Under the pieces are notes generated by a model that was given only the letters and a program-made list of their open reading frames with translations, was not told the origin of the DNA and ran no database searches. The position numbers and the translations under genes are program-made. A DNA stretch of 64,000 nt. It comes from Pseudeuparius sepicola. Lineage: Eukaryota; Arthropoda; Insecta; Coleoptera; Anthribidae. The DNA is taken from positions 81,725,454 to 81,789,453 of the forward strand of contig OY987298.1 in the NCBI GenBank assembly GCA_963920635.1, in the 5' to 3' direction. Of the stretch, positions 33,509 through 44,142 are shown piece after piece (the first letter of the stretch is position 1; each line of letters opens with the position of its first letter).

Positions 33509-34453
33509 ATAAAGCTATATGCGGAGCAGACGTCTCAACACCGCTGCACGGGAGGCATCCTAATGAAGTTAACCAGGAACATGTCGACAAATTAGCGTCG
33601 TACTATTGGCTGACCTCGGGACGAATGTTCCCCGAGACAGAAGGCTTCTTACTGGCCATACAAGATCAGGTTATACCAACTCGCAACTACTACATTGTAG
33701 GAGATGCATCGGTAGTGGATGACAGATGCAGATACGGGTGCCCAACTTCAGAAACAATCCAGCACATAACAGGAGGATGTCAGATGTTCGCATCAACGGA
33801 ATATAAGGAACGACACGATTTGGTTGCCAAGATCTTGCACCAGGAACTGGCGGAAAAGCTGCTGCTTGTGCAGGCAGAGAGGGTCCCATATTACAACTAC
33901 ACACCTGAGCCTGTTCTTGAGAACAGAAACTACAAGATGTACTGGGATCGTACAGTTCGGACTGATCAACGAGTTGCCCATAACAGACCGGACCTTATAA
34001 TAGTTGATAAAATTTCTAGGAACACAACTCTGATTGATGTGGCCATCCCGAACAACAACAACCTGCGTGTGAAGCAAGTCGAGAAGATCGCGAAGTACAG
34101 AGACTGAGAAGAACGAATTAGAAGGCAATGGGAAATGGACAACGTTCAGACGATTCCAATCATCGTGTCAACAACTGGTGTCATACCAAAAAGTTTGCTC
34201 AGAAACATCAAAGAGCTGGGTCTAACTGATAATCTTTACAGGTCCATGCAGAAAGCGGTACTACTTGCGACAGCCCGAACCGTCAGGAAGTTCATGGGGA
34301 GTGCAGGATCGTCCAACAACATCAATGTCACCTAAGGCCCGATAACATGGCAAGGGTCTCGTCCGAGCCAGATCCTTTTGGTATCCGGGATACCCGGGAT
34401 CTGAGTGAATGTTCCCCGTAGAGGGAGTGCGAATGCCTTTTGGCTAAGTCGAG
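33509..34453 (+). pseudogene. R4/Dong-like LINE copy E, 5'-truncated and internally deleted
   Basis: Begins after (ATA)n in the region before the CCHC knuckle and lacks about 100 bases between GTCTCAACACCGCT and GCACGGGAGG. It also lacks about 9 bases in the NYLKFIVG segment. Frame 33625-34107 stops at TGA where other copies have TTA; 34135-34335 continues in phase. The 3' end GGCTAAGTCGAG is followed by (ATA)n. Confidence 0.9.
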
Positions 34454-34456
34454 ATA

Positions 34457-35978
34457 ATAATAATACGTTTATTTGCCATAGAAAGAATTTAACATATTTG
34501 ACATACTAATTATTAATAAATTAGTTAATTATAAACGTAAACTCACTGCATGCAAAATGGGCTAAAAGACAGTTTAAACTGATATTAAATTTTAGCCCTA
34601 TTGATACTTACAAATAAATATTCTTACAAATCCGCAAACAAAAAAGAAAAAACAAAATCAACAAGAACTGCAGTTATTTATATTTTAGTAACATATTATG
34701 GGTACATTGGCGATGTCATGGTGATTGTAATTATTGATATAGGTGTGTTTATTGCTTTCCATAGAGTAACTTCTTATAGTGAGGTTTGAACTGGCTTATT
34801 TTCATCAATTTTAAAGAAGGTGGATTGCTATTATACAACAAGTAACTATTAAACGTAAATGATCTAAGAAAGATGTCAGATTTATGTTTGGGTGGCGATA
34901 TCCACATTTTACTTTTACAAAATTCAGCAATATTTTAATTTTTTTTAAGTTTCCTATGTGAAAAAAAAATGAATAACCAACATATTTCTGTATTACATTT
35001 GCTTCCAGAAAAACATCCATATCAAAACATAATCCTTAACAGAAGGAAGGTAAGTAATCAGTTTTTTAAATTTTCTCAATGTTTTACTTTTTGGACATGT
35101 GTTGTTTTTTAAATAAATCAATGTCTCTATTTTAAATCCAGTGAATGTTTTATAGTCAATATTCACACATAATTTGATTCAAATGACTACTCCAACCATG
35201 TCAAGAAATGGATATAGAATTTTTCTTTCGCCACTAAGACGAACTGGATTGTATTAAGATCATTCCCCGATAATAAAATACACCTTTTTCGAAAAAAAAA
35301 AATGCAAAGTGCCAACACAGATGCAAAAATAAAGGAGATAAAAGTTCAAAAAACCGACAACGGAGTCTATCATTTTCAAAATGCAAATCCAGGACCGGCT
35401 ACGATTTTTTTTATTCCCCCGATTTTCACGAAAGCCATTTAGCGATTATTTTATTTAAAATCTAACACCACAGTGTTAAACAGGACACAATAAATAAATA
35501 ATTTTTATTTTAGACCTTATTTTCAAGTTTTTTGTCCGTTCTATGAAATAAGGTAATTCGGTTTTACGATTTTACCTGTTGCTTAATTTTTTGGTAATAT
35601 TGATAAGGTAATATTTTGTTTTTAGATAAATTTTGAGCACAGCCATGTGATTAATGTTGCCGAAGCGTAAACGTATCAAACGAAAAAAAAATTCTGCCTG
35701 GGGAAAACCAAGTAAAATAAAGTTTTGGTTCATTTGCGGTTTATCACATTTTACCTATCTTCCATATCGCATTATAATATAAAATGATTTTGGCATTAAG
35801 TGTAAACATAAAATTCCTTCAATGCTAACTATGAGTATTTCTGCAGAGAAATGCCTATGCAGAAACATGGCAAATGCTGCGAGAGATTTGGTTACTACTC
35901 CTACACATATTCAGCGCGAACTGCTGAAATCAGCTAGGATCGGTAAAATGAAGCATCGCATATCTTCGGCAAATTGAC
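34457..35978. other. Right internal part of the TIR transposon
   Basis: AT-rich, no gene recognised. It starts after (AAT)n with CGTTTATTTGCC, a sequence type often found beside TAA tails of retroposons. Open frames at 34601-34789 and 34811-35020 lack protein-like features. Confidence 0.6.
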
Positions 35979-36010
35979 GCGCTGAACGTGTATAGGGTCG
36001 GTAAAAATGC

Positions 36011-36540
36011 CTCCTGGGACAGCACTGCTGCAACACCAAAGTTGCTGGCATCTGTTTCCACGATGCATGTCTTTCCAGGAACGAAAAACGTCAAAATCGG
36101 TGAAGAATATAAAGCTTTCTTAAAGGTCTGAAATGCTTCTTCACAATCTGAGGTCCACATATAATCGATCCCATCCTTTGTGAACTCCTGCAGCAGCCTG
36201 GTTATGTGTGCAAAGTTTGGGATGAATCTCCTGTAATAAGTGCACAGGCCCAAGAAGCTTCTTAATTCGTGTTTATCTTTTATTCGCGGCCATTTTTCAA
36301 TTGACTCTATCTTTTCTGGGTCTGTTTTAACTCCTTGCTCTGAAATTACATGCCCCAAACATGTAACTTCCTTCTTGAAGAAACAGCAATTCTTCGAGAT
36401 TAATTTTAGGTTAGCTTCTCGTAACTTCTGGAATACCTCTCGGACATTCTTCAAGTGATCTTCAAATGTTCATCGCAAAATAATGACATCATCTAGATGT
36501 CTGTTTGATCAGTACTTATCCTGTGCTGTACTAAACCTGT
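36011..36540 (-). pseudogene. Ty3/gypsy pol, reverse transcriptase to RNase H start
   Basis: The frame 35930-36454 encodes the RT connection (NVREVFQKLREANLKL, CCFFKKEVTCLGHVIS, LRSFLGLCTYYRRFIPNFAHI) and the RNase H start TDASNFGVAAVLSQ. Just upstream, with a stop in between, HLDDVIIL replaces the usual YLDD catalytic box. At 36011 the frame runs into the TIR transposon, so its last residues are foreign. The reading continues at 24783 on the other side of the insertion. Confidence 0.88.
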
Positions 36541-36923
36541 CCTTCCAAAATTGCATTCAGACGTAGCAATCTTTTCGCCTTTGCTCAAATTTTGGTCATA
36601 GTTCTTCGTCTTCGTAATTTTTCTTCAATTCGTTCTTCATTTATTTTTCATTCTTCCTTAATTCACCCTTCATTTCTTCTTCATTCTTCCAACTCATTCT
36701 TCATGAAGATTCTTCATTAATTCTTCTTGTTTCCTTTCTCCTTCTTCTTGAAAATTCTTCGTCAATTATTCTTGTTTCTTTTCTCTTTCTTCATGTTTCT
36801 TGTCCATTTCTTCAAATTTCTTCATAAACATTTCCATCAACTTTTCCATCTCCATTGCGGTTTGTTTTCTCATTGTGGGCATTCACCTCGGAGTCCTCTT
36901 AGAATCGCGCTTCTGACACCAAA
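36541..36923 (-). mobile_element. Gypsy leader and gag start with TTC/GAA-rich coiled-coil region; PBS
   Basis: On the minus strand a frame near 36860 reads MEMEKLMEMFMKKFEEMDKK, like the coiled N-terminus of some insect gag proteins, then decays in GAAGAA-rich DNA. Next to the LTR the minus strand has TGGTGTCAGAAGCGCG, a plausible primer binding site. Most of gag, the protease and the start of RT are missing between this part and 36540. Confidence 0.6.
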
Positions 36924-37198
36924 TGTACCAAATCTCAACAATAGCAGTCCAAACTCGTTGTCTTGGATACCACCTTTATTGTTTAGCCTTTACAAATTAA
37001 CTTGTCAGATACTGTCACTGACCAAGAATATTCCAAAAATCGCATTAAAATCGCGTTATAACGTTCAACTTACTTCCAGGTCCAATTCCCAGGGCTTATA
37101 TACTATATACTCAAAGTGAAGACTGGAGACTCCTCTAGAATATTCCTGGCCAATAATAAAGTTCTAGCAAATTTCTAGAAACTTATGGAAGCTCTACA
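36924..37198 (-). repeat. Gypsy 5' long terminal repeat
   Basis: On the minus strand the segment starts TGTAGAGCTTCC and ends TTTGGTACA (TG...CA). It contains TATATAAGCCC as a TATA box and AATAAA before the end, and it is followed directly by the primer binding site. Length about 275 bases. The 3' LTR is not in the window, so identity between LTRs cannot be measured. Confidence 0.7.
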
Positions 37199-37264
37199 GG
37201 GAAAACAATGAAAACTAATAGAAAATGGGGACCTAGGGGCCTCAGGCCAAAAAAGATGTACGGA

Positions 37265-37409
37265 AAATGCCTCTAAACTAAACATAAAAATTATAAAACT
37301 GTAAGTAGAATACTAAAACTTAAAATTTATCTGCTAATTCTTTGGGTAGGTTAGAAAACAGTGCAAACTATGTTCATTGAATGCTGATATAACCACTTTA
37401 GAGGCATTT
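37265..37409. repeat. Possible short hairpin element
   Basis: AAATGCCTCTAAA (37265-37277) is mirrored by TTTAGAGGCATTT (37397-37409) around 119 bases of AT-rich DNA. The arms are only 13 bases and no target duplication is clear. The following 37410-37690 shows nothing else. Confidence 0.35.
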
Positions 37410-37689
37410 CTCTTTACAACATGGAGAGGCTAATAATAAATACATGGGACTATGGGACTATGGTTTTATTCTTGAAGTAAATTTACACTATCCTAGAGAA
37501 TCATTTAATTTACACAAGGACGAATCTCTATGTCTCAAACATTTAACTCCACCGACCGCAGCTTCCGATTAAAAGAAATTATTAACTAGTTTATATAACA
37601 AAAAGAAATTTTGACGATTCATTCAAATCAATCTAGCTTCGTCCTTTCTGATTACTTTCCATGACAGCTGTCATTTTTGAGATATGTTC

Positions 37690-38115
37690 GAGATAGTTAT
37701 TTCCGTTATTTTCCAGAATAACCATTTCAAGTAATATATCGTAGGAAAGCTCTAAAAATGCCTGATTTTTCGAGACCATGGCCAACTATGGTTTCTATTA
37801 AAAAGCAAAAGTTTGTGTTATATCTCCAAAATGGCAGCTATTACGGAAATTTGACATGACAACCGCAATTCCCTCCAACTTTTGTAGTTACACTTTTGAT
37901 CTAAAATCAGAAACAACGAAGCTATATGAATTAGAATAAATCGCCAAAATTTTGTTTTTTCAAAATGTCTATTAAGCCATGACTTTTTCAAAAATTCGCA
38001 AGGTGCATTAAATTGGGCCTACAAAACTGCAATTCTTTCCCCCATTTAACCTTCCTTCTATCTCTTGTAGTTTCCGAGATCCCCATACTTATCATCAAAA
38101 AAACTCACCCTGTAT
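37690..38115. repeat. Dispersed repeat, copy 1 (copy 2 at 48600-49000)
   Basis: Shares an ordered series of words with 48600-49000 in the same orientation, including AAGTAATATATCG/CGAGTAATATATTG, GCCAACTATGGTT, CATTAAATTGGGCC, CATTTAACCTTCCTTCT and GTTTCCGAGATCCCCAT. Divergence is roughly a fifth to a quarter by eye. No coding potential seen. CACCCTGTATATGG follows this copy. Confidence 0.75.
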
Positions 38116-38348
38116 ATGGTTTGTTACCTACCTCAATAAAAAATTTTAATATTCTCAATGTTATTTATGTTTGTTTTATCGAAAAAAAAAAAAGATATTA
38201 TTATATGAGCTTTATTTCCACTTAAATTTGTGCAAATACATGTAAATAATAATATGTGCCTCATCGCTAAAAATAATTAGGATGGTGCCATTTCCACAAA
38301 AATTATGAATTTTGTGTAAACATGTTTATTGCATATTGATGCACTTGT

Positions 38349-38393
38349 TATAAACGCCTAGTCCGGCCCTGTCGGACCTCCTAGGTGTTTATA
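38349..38393. repeat. Hairpin TATAAACGCCTAG / CTAGGTGTTTATA
   Basis: A near-perfect stem of about 13 bases, plus an inner TCCG/CGGA pair, surrounds GCCCTGT. It opens a GC-rich stretch (38345-38690) without a gene. Confidence 0.6.
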
Positions 38394-38829
38394 GTCGCCC
38401 CCGCTGCTGGCCGTATGGGTGTGTGTATGTGTGTACGCCTAAAACCACTTCCCCACCACTTCCCAGACCTCTACAGGGCGCAGTTTTCGATATTTCGAGT
38501 CGAAATTTCGTGTAGGGTGGCGCATGCGTACGGACCCCAGACCTATTGAAGGGCGCCCGAATCGGAAAAGCCGCTTGGCCCCTGGATTTTTTTTCGATTT
38601 TTTAAAGCGGCCGGCGTTTCGAACCTAGGTCGTCGATCGAGTTCGACTTTGGCGTGGGGCCCCGGACCGTATGAGCCTCTCCCGTGCCGAATGTAAAATA
38701 TACATATACTTAAAAAACTGGGACGCTCACTTGTGGTCTAAGCTGAAGTGAGTAATGGCTACCTACTGACAGTAGTTTTCGTTTATATAAGAAGTTATTC
38801 GCTAAAAATTAGAACTATTTTTTCAATAA

Positions 38830-39110
38830 TTCCACCTTTTGTGATTCGACTTTTTGTGATTCGATCTTTTGTGTTTCGACCTTTTGTAGTTTCGACCTTT
38901 TGTCTTTCGATATTTTTTGATTCGACCTTTTGTGATTCGATCTTTCGTAGTTTCTATATTTTGTTTTCGATATTTTGTGTTTCGACCTCTTGTAGTTACG
39001 ACCTTTTGTGATTCGATCTTTTGTAGTTTCTCTATTTTGTTTTCGATATTTTGTGATTCGGCCGATTGTGATTCGACCTTTTGATTTTCGATCTTTTTTC
39101 CGTCAACCGG
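38830..39110. repeat. Minisatellite TTCGACCTTTTGTGA
   Basis: About 18 head-to-tail units of 13-18 bases of the pattern TTCGAYCTTTTGTGA. Frames through it on both strands give artificial repeat peptides. Confidence 0.85.
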
Positions 39111-39299
39111 ACAAACAATTTGGTTTCCTTTTTTTTTCTGCAAAACAGTTGAATCTAAAAACTTTAGTTTTGGGATACGAAGACACTTTACGGTAGAACT
39201 GCTTTTTGCACTCTATTCATCCTAACGGTAAAACGCGAAACACCTATTCGTCTTTTTTAAAGAACTTTTTATTACAGCTTTGATTTGACTTCACCTGTT

Positions 39300-39637
39300 A
39301 GTATGTATATATTATGTTAGTATGTGCGGGTCGAATATTGCCAAATCTTTAAGCAACTTCGACCCGACCGATTGAGCTGAAATTTTGCACACACTTTTGG
39401 TGCTGGTGACAATAGAATCAGTATACTCAGTATTGTAATTTGTTGAAATGGCGGTGAGTGACGTACTAAATGCAATATGTCAGCCGTTCCAAGATGGCAG
39501 ATTACCTACATATTTCTTTACAACATGCTTGTCATACTAAATCCAATATGGCGGAAGCCCCTAGATGGCGGACTAAATTTCTTTACCACCCTCATGACAT
39601 GGGAATCAAATAATAAAAACCACAAAATGAAATAAAA
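39300..39637. other. Non-coding stretch
   Basis: No gene seen. It contains GCGGGTCGAA and CTTCGACCCG as a loose inverted pair (about 39327-39365) and two ATGGCGG-type phrases (CAAGATGGCAG, CTAGATGGCGG), probably parts of a dispersed repeat. Confidence 0.4.
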
Positions 39638-39995
39638 AAATAAAAACCTTTTTTAAACAAACTTTTATTTAAGCTATGTACTTACTAAAATGAATAAAAC
39701 AAGCGTAGGTTTTAGTTAAGGTAATTCAGTGTCAAATTGAGACGGGCTTTTTTTAAATCAAAACGCTTGTCGGGCGAATTGTAATAAAAATACATACTTC
39801 TGCAAGTAGGTACGTACTTATCAACCAATCACTGTCCAGTAAAATTAATTGGTATCTACTTTAATGAACATTTAGCGCGACAAGCTTTTCGATTTCAAAA
39901 AGCTTTTCGCAAATTGGCATTGAATTACCTTAACGAAAACAAACTTATTTTATTCGTTTTAGTACAGAAGCTTGTTTTTAAAAAGGTTTTTATTT
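39638..39995. repeat. MITE-like inverted-repeat element
   Basis: AAATAAAAACCTTTTTT...AATAAAACAAG...TTAAGGTAATTCA on the left (39638-39780) is matched in reverse complement by 39855-39995. The arms are about 140 bases and imperfect. The centre is about 75 bases. No coding capacity, consistent with a miniature non-autonomous transposon. 39996-40430 holds nothing recognisable. Confidence 0.7.
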
Positions 39996-40429
39996 TGTTT
40001 GCAAGTTAGATTATTTAAAAAAAATCGTACTTATTCTGTAACCCAATCAATTCATAAACTTTTTTATTCTTGATATTTTTCATTCAGTTTGTCGCGTCTG
40101 GAAAAAAAATAAAATTTATTTTTGCTCTGTACTTAGTTATTAACAGTTATTAAAATAAAACATACTAAAATATGCGGGTTTAATTTTTGTCACTTTCGTA
40201 ATTTACTATTTACGAGCGTGGTAGTGAATACTTTTTCATACCTTCAAAAGCATTTAAATAAAAAAAATTTAAACCAATTTAAAAAATAAAAATGGTAGGC
40301 AGGGATTCAATTTTTTTATTTGAAAATGTTTAAGTATAGATGTAAATGTGATTACGAATACTTGGATAACCAGAAGTCTGGTTAAGTCCGTGAACAAAAA
40401 GAATAAACTATTTAAACATATATGCAAAA

Positions 40430-41396
40430 CAACTTGAATGATGAAAACATTAAAAAAGAATTTAAAATATATGAAAACAAGCTAGCAGAAATGATAAAAA
40501 ATGCCAAAGCCAGTTACTATAAAAAACAAATCGGGGATAAAAAAAATTATATCAAGGGACTTTGGAATATATTTAAAGTGAAAAGGTCATTACCCAAATA
40601 AGAAATAAAAAAAATATAATTGTATGAGATAATCAAAATATTGCTGAATGCTTTAATGACCACGATATATCTGTAGCCAGTGACCTCGCCTCTGAAATTA
40701 TTACAATTCCCGATTATCATCTCCGGGAACAGAGCTTGGTCAACTCTATTTACATGGAACAAACAGACCCAGGTGAAGTTTTCAGAGTGACTCATTCCTT
40801 AAAAAGTAATAAAGCCCCAGGTCCAGATGGATTGCTTTCATCTACATTAAAGGACATTGCTGACCATATCTCTAAACCTCTAGCATACCTAATCAATCGA
40901 TCTATTAATACTGGAAAATATCCACAAGCATTTAAAAACGCTCTGGTTAAACCAATATACAAAGGTGGAAATAAAGAGACAATAACAAACTATCGGCCGA
41001 TTTCTCTAACAAGTAATTTATCCAAGATCTTTGAAAAAATCTTAAAATCCCGCATAAATAATTAGGTACTTTGAAAAATATAATATCATGTTTAAAAATC
41101 AATATGGATTCCGAAGCGGCAAATCAACAGAAGATGCGATGGAAAATTTGGCAAGCAAAGTTTACAAATCATTAGATGACAGTAAATACTGTTTATGCAC
41201 ATTCGTCGATTTAGCGAAAGCCTTCGACACAGTCCACCACCAGATACTTCATCAAACTTTAGAAAATGTTGGATTTAGAGGTAATGCCTATAATTTGTTA
41301 CACAGTTACCTAGTGGAGAGAAATCAAGCTGTAGTAATTGGGGATGTTGTCAGCAGCCACAAACTGGTGCGGTGCGGACTACCGCAGGGCACATAA
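40430..41396 (+). pseudogene. Jockey/CR1-like LINE reverse transcriptase fragment
   Basis: Frames 40736-41065 and 41088-41396 together hold LKSNKAPGPDGLLSSTLK, VKPIYKGGNKETITNYRPIS, QYGFRSGKSTEDAM, FVDLAKAFDTVHH (catalytic Asp) and end at GLPQGT. A frameshift lies between them near 41065, and a stop-ridden N-terminal part (from about 40430, NAKASYYKKQIG) precedes. The catalytic YxDD region is missing because the sequence stops at 41396, 93 bases before the second Polinton block. It differs clearly from the R4/Dong-like LINE of this window. Confidence 0.85.
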
Positions 41397-41488
41397 TGGG
41401 CGCTATAGAAAAGGCTTCGATCAATTTTTTTCTCATATATAATCCCATTAATCTGTAGTAGTAAACAGTACATTATATCACTTCGAAG

Positions 41489-42667
41489 ATGGATGAACAA
41501 CTAGCAAAATATTTGGTAAAAACTCGTGAAATTTTAAAGCAAAAATATCGTTCTTTACGTTCAGATAAGTCACAAACTCAGAGGCGTTTGGAAGAAGAGT
41601 ATAAACCAATAACTCAGCCTTTACAAAAGTTGATTTTGAATATCAAACAAGAACCTAAAATTGGACCTAAAATTGAACCCAAAGTTGAACAACAAGCGGA
41701 AAGTTTTAGAGGAATCCCTTCTTCATCTCCACGAAGCTCTTTACTGGTTCATAAACGGTTACAACCATTATTACCTTTCGGTGGATTGTCGTTTTTGGAA
41801 GATAGTTTTATCCCTGAACAAGGAGACCCCTTTGAATCAACTGGTCAAGACACCGTGACTGATAAGACCATTAATGATGCTGCTGAACAAAGCCGACAAT
41901 ATTTTGAGGATTTATCGAGACAACCTGGTTATCAATTATGGCTTGAAGAATTTAATCCTCTTCCACGAACCTACATTGATGGACAGACACGAGGAACCTC
42001 TACAGATTATGATTACGTATATGGTATAAAACATGATATACCTACAGGCAAATTTTCGATAGGAAACGCTTTAGTTGATTTTGTTGGAAAAGATATTCAA
42101 ATATTTAGGAAAAATACACTTCAACCTGATATGAAACGATTGTATGAAGGTACACCTGGACTTTACGAGTTATTGTTTAAACAAAACCCTCTGGGATATA
42201 CAAATGCAGACTTGGACAATTATATGGATATTTTGGATAAAACTTCGACATATAGACGAAACAATGATCCTGCCGAACAAGTACAGGGCTCTTTGAATTC
42301 CAAATATATAACAATTGTGCGACCATGGCTTGTTAAAAAGAATATTTTAAAAAACGAAGTATTACGAACATTAGTAGAACCATCTGTGCTCAGAGAAAGA
42401 TCAATGTCTGCTAGTTCACTGCCGCGACCAACTACAAGATCGGTTACACGATCAAAGAAAGGAGGAGGTATGATGAGTCTATCTAACAAAAAGTTAGATT
42501 ACGTATATTATAATGATCCCAATGAAATTGTCGAAAGACTAAAATTACTTCTGGCATCTCAAATCGCTGGTCATACTGGTGACCATAATGAAATGATGTC
42601 TATTGTCGAGGAACTTCGCGAGGCAAAAATTATTCATAAGTGTAATGTTAAATCTAAATCTTCTTAG
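41489..42667 (+). CDS. Polinton-associated DUF8207-like protein, second lineage
   Basis: This 392-residue frame starts with MDEQLAKYLVKTRE, then a long Pro/Glu/Ser-rich linker (60-130). The conserved core has GTPGLYELLFKQNPLGYTNADLDNY at about 215-240. The C-terminus holds DYVYYNDPNEIVERLKLLLAS and HTGDHNE at about 334-370, and these align with the 283-residue protein at 17513-18364. The linker makes it 109 residues longer. Frame intact. Function unknown; a virion or DNA-handling role is only a guess from the company it keeps. TATATAATCCC at 41435 is a possible TATA element. Confidence 0.75.
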   Translation: MDEQLAKYLVKTREILKQKYRSLRSDKSQTQRRLEEEYKPITQPLQKLILNIKQEPKIGPKIEPKVEQQAESFRGIPSSSPRSSLLVHKRLQPLLPFGGLSFLEDSFIPEQGDPFESTGQDTVTDKTINDAAEQSRQYFEDLSRQPGYQLWLEEFNPLPRTYIDGQTRGTSTDYDYVYGIKHDIPTGKFSIGNALVDFVGKDIQIFRKNTLQPDMKRLYEGTPGLYELLFKQNPLGYTNADLDNYMDILDKTSTYRRNNDPAEQVQGSLNSKYITIVRPWLVKKNILKNEVLRTLVEPSVLRERSMSASSLPRPTTRSVTRSKKGGGMMSLSNKKLDYVYYNDPNEIVERLKLLLASQIAGHTGDHNEMMSIVEELREAKIIHKCNVKSKSS

Positions 42668-42741
42668 TATGTATTGAACATTCAAGTGGTAATGACAATC
42701 GATAAATTTGGAGCGCACATATTTAAAAAGGATATAAATCT

Positions 42742-43095
42742 TTGGATGAATCAACATCTTCTAATAAACTTTACAATGTAGTAGATATAAAGAACGTTAA
42801 ATTATACTATAATTTAGTTTTACCATTTATCGGTGATTTTAACAAAAACACTAAAAACTACGCTTTGTTGCAAGATCAGAGGGAGAGCTATATTTTTCCT
42901 CTTAAAGAATGTAATATTATAAGTGCTGAATTTCCCAGCAGCATAATTTTGTTAATAAATGATCAGAAAATTTCAAATCCTGTCGGAACACAATTACATC
43001 TAAAAGATAAAATTTCATTCCAATCAACGGGTATAAAACCTTTGAAGAGCTTTTATGGTGAATTATTGATAAAGTGTTCAATAGATATAGAATAA
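42742..43095 (+). CDS. Small Polinton ORF before integrase, no ATG
   Basis: A 117-codon frame opens after a stop at 42744-26 bases upstream without an in-frame ATG at its start; the listed start is TTG. It reads VVDIKNVKLYYNLVLPFIGD, IFPLKECNIISAEFPSS and FYGELLIKCSIDIE. It occupies the slot of the 112-residue ORF of remnant 1 but I see no similarity. Its TAA overlaps the integrase ATG as TAATG. Unknown function. Confidence 0.5.
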   Translation: MDESTSSNKLYNVVDIKNVKLYYNLVLPFIGDFNKNTKNYALLQDQRESYIFPLKECNIISAEFPSSIILLINDQKISNPVGTQLHLKDKISFQSTGIKPLKSFYGELLIKCSIDIE

Positions 43096-43798
43096 TGTCG
43101 GACCTTAAGAAACAAGTTGTTGAAGAACTTCATAAACCAGCACGAGTACATGATCAGAGAAGGCGTGTAATTGTTAAAGGTCTTAATGATCTTTGGCAAA
43201 CTGATTTGGTTGAAATGCTTCCTTATTCTAAATTTAATAAAGGTAATAGATATATTTTAGTTGTAATCAATGTATTCTCTAAATATGTATGGGTACAACC
43301 CGTAAAATCTAAAAATGGGAAAGATGTTGCTACAGCTATGAAAAATGTACTAATTCATGCTACAACATCACCTAAAAATCTTCAAACTGATATGGGAAAA
43401 GAATTTTATAATAAAGAATTTGGCAAACATCATTATTTTCACCTGGTGACTATGTGCGCATCAGTAAACATAGGGCAGCTTTTAAAAAGGGATATACACC
43501 AAACTGGTCAAACGAAATATTTAAAGTGAAAAGGATAAATCTCACAAATCCAACTACATATTTGTTAGAAGATGAAAAAGGTGTTGAAATAAAGGGAGGA
43601 TTTTATGGAAAAGAACTTCAAAAAGTGAAATATCCTGATGTATATTTAATTGAAAAAATTGTAAGAAAAAAAGAAATAAACTCTATGTTAAATGGTTGGG
43701 GATGGATAGTACTAATAACACATGGATTGACAAGAATCAACTTGCATAATATAATTATAATTATTATGAAAATTAAAAATAATTTTCTTTTAGACTAA
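43095..43798 (+). pseudogene. Polinton integrase, catalytic half deleted
   Basis: ATG at 43095 (MSDLKKQVVEEL) follows the stop of the previous ORF by overlap. The first catalytic Asp (LWQTDLVEM) and the second (LQTDMGKEFYN) are present. The region holding the catalytic Glu is deleted near 43435, and the frame shifts into the C-terminal part (frame 43454-43798: RISKHRAAFKKGYTPNW, FYGKELQKVKYPDVYLIEKIV). A further frameshift near 43675 breaks the chromodomain. Inactive. Confidence 0.85.
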
Positions 43799-43837
43799 AT
43801 CTTTTATTACATCATATATTTTATTTTATTTTACAGG

Positions 43838-44142
43838 TATAAAATAATAATCCACTATCTAAGTACATAATTTGATAATATAAATTTTCTCTAAAAATTC
43901 TATAGTTGTATTCAAAAATAATTGCATTGAATATAGAGGTTTCTTCATCTAAATCTGCAAAGCATTTTTCTAAGGCTTGTTATTCCTCATCCAACTGGGG
44001 TTGAGCTTGATATAGATCATAAAGATAAACTGCTTCTCTACTTTTGTATTTTTTATAAATTGTGAGCAATTGTCTTCGAACTTAACCAAACATTTTCTCT
44101 TTCTTCCTGATGAATGATCAGTGTTTGCGCATTCAGACATTT
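43838..44142 (-). pseudogene. Unknown small Polinton-associated gene, frameshifted
   Basis: Minus-strand reading from ATG at about 44139 gives MSECANTDHSSGRKRK. A second frame then gives EAVYLYDLYQAQPQLDEE and NAIIFEYNYRIFRENLYYQ with a stop in between. A frameshift and a stop separate the parts. It is convergent with the integrase. The MSE start recalls the gene at 16251 but nothing more can be aligned by eye. Confidence 0.45.

Larger units (their letters stand above)
24793..36010. mobile_element. 11.2-kb TIR DNA transposon inserted in the gypsy element
   Basis: The ends are 32-base perfect terminal inverted repeats (24793-24824 and 35979-36010) starting GCATTTTTACCGACCC, flanked by the 9-base duplication CTCCTGGGA. 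A 9-base duplication is typical of Mutator-like elements among others; the family is not established. Its own sequence is only 24825-25375 and 34457-35978; the middle is filled by LINE insertions. I recognise no transposase, so it is probably non-autonomous. Confidence 0.85.

Noticed and set aside
36541..36900. Plus-strand 130-residue Phe/Leu-rich frame that looks like a membrane protein
   Set aside because: It is the antisense of a GAA-rich gag-like coiled-coil region and leader of the gypsy element.
38830..39110. Possible CRISPR array
   Set aside because: Units are contiguous without unique spacers, and the genome is eukaryotic.
38823..39143. Frames of 62-106 residues rich in Lys/Asn/Ser or Phe/Arg
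   Set aside because: Translation of the TTCGACCTTTTGTGA minisatellite.
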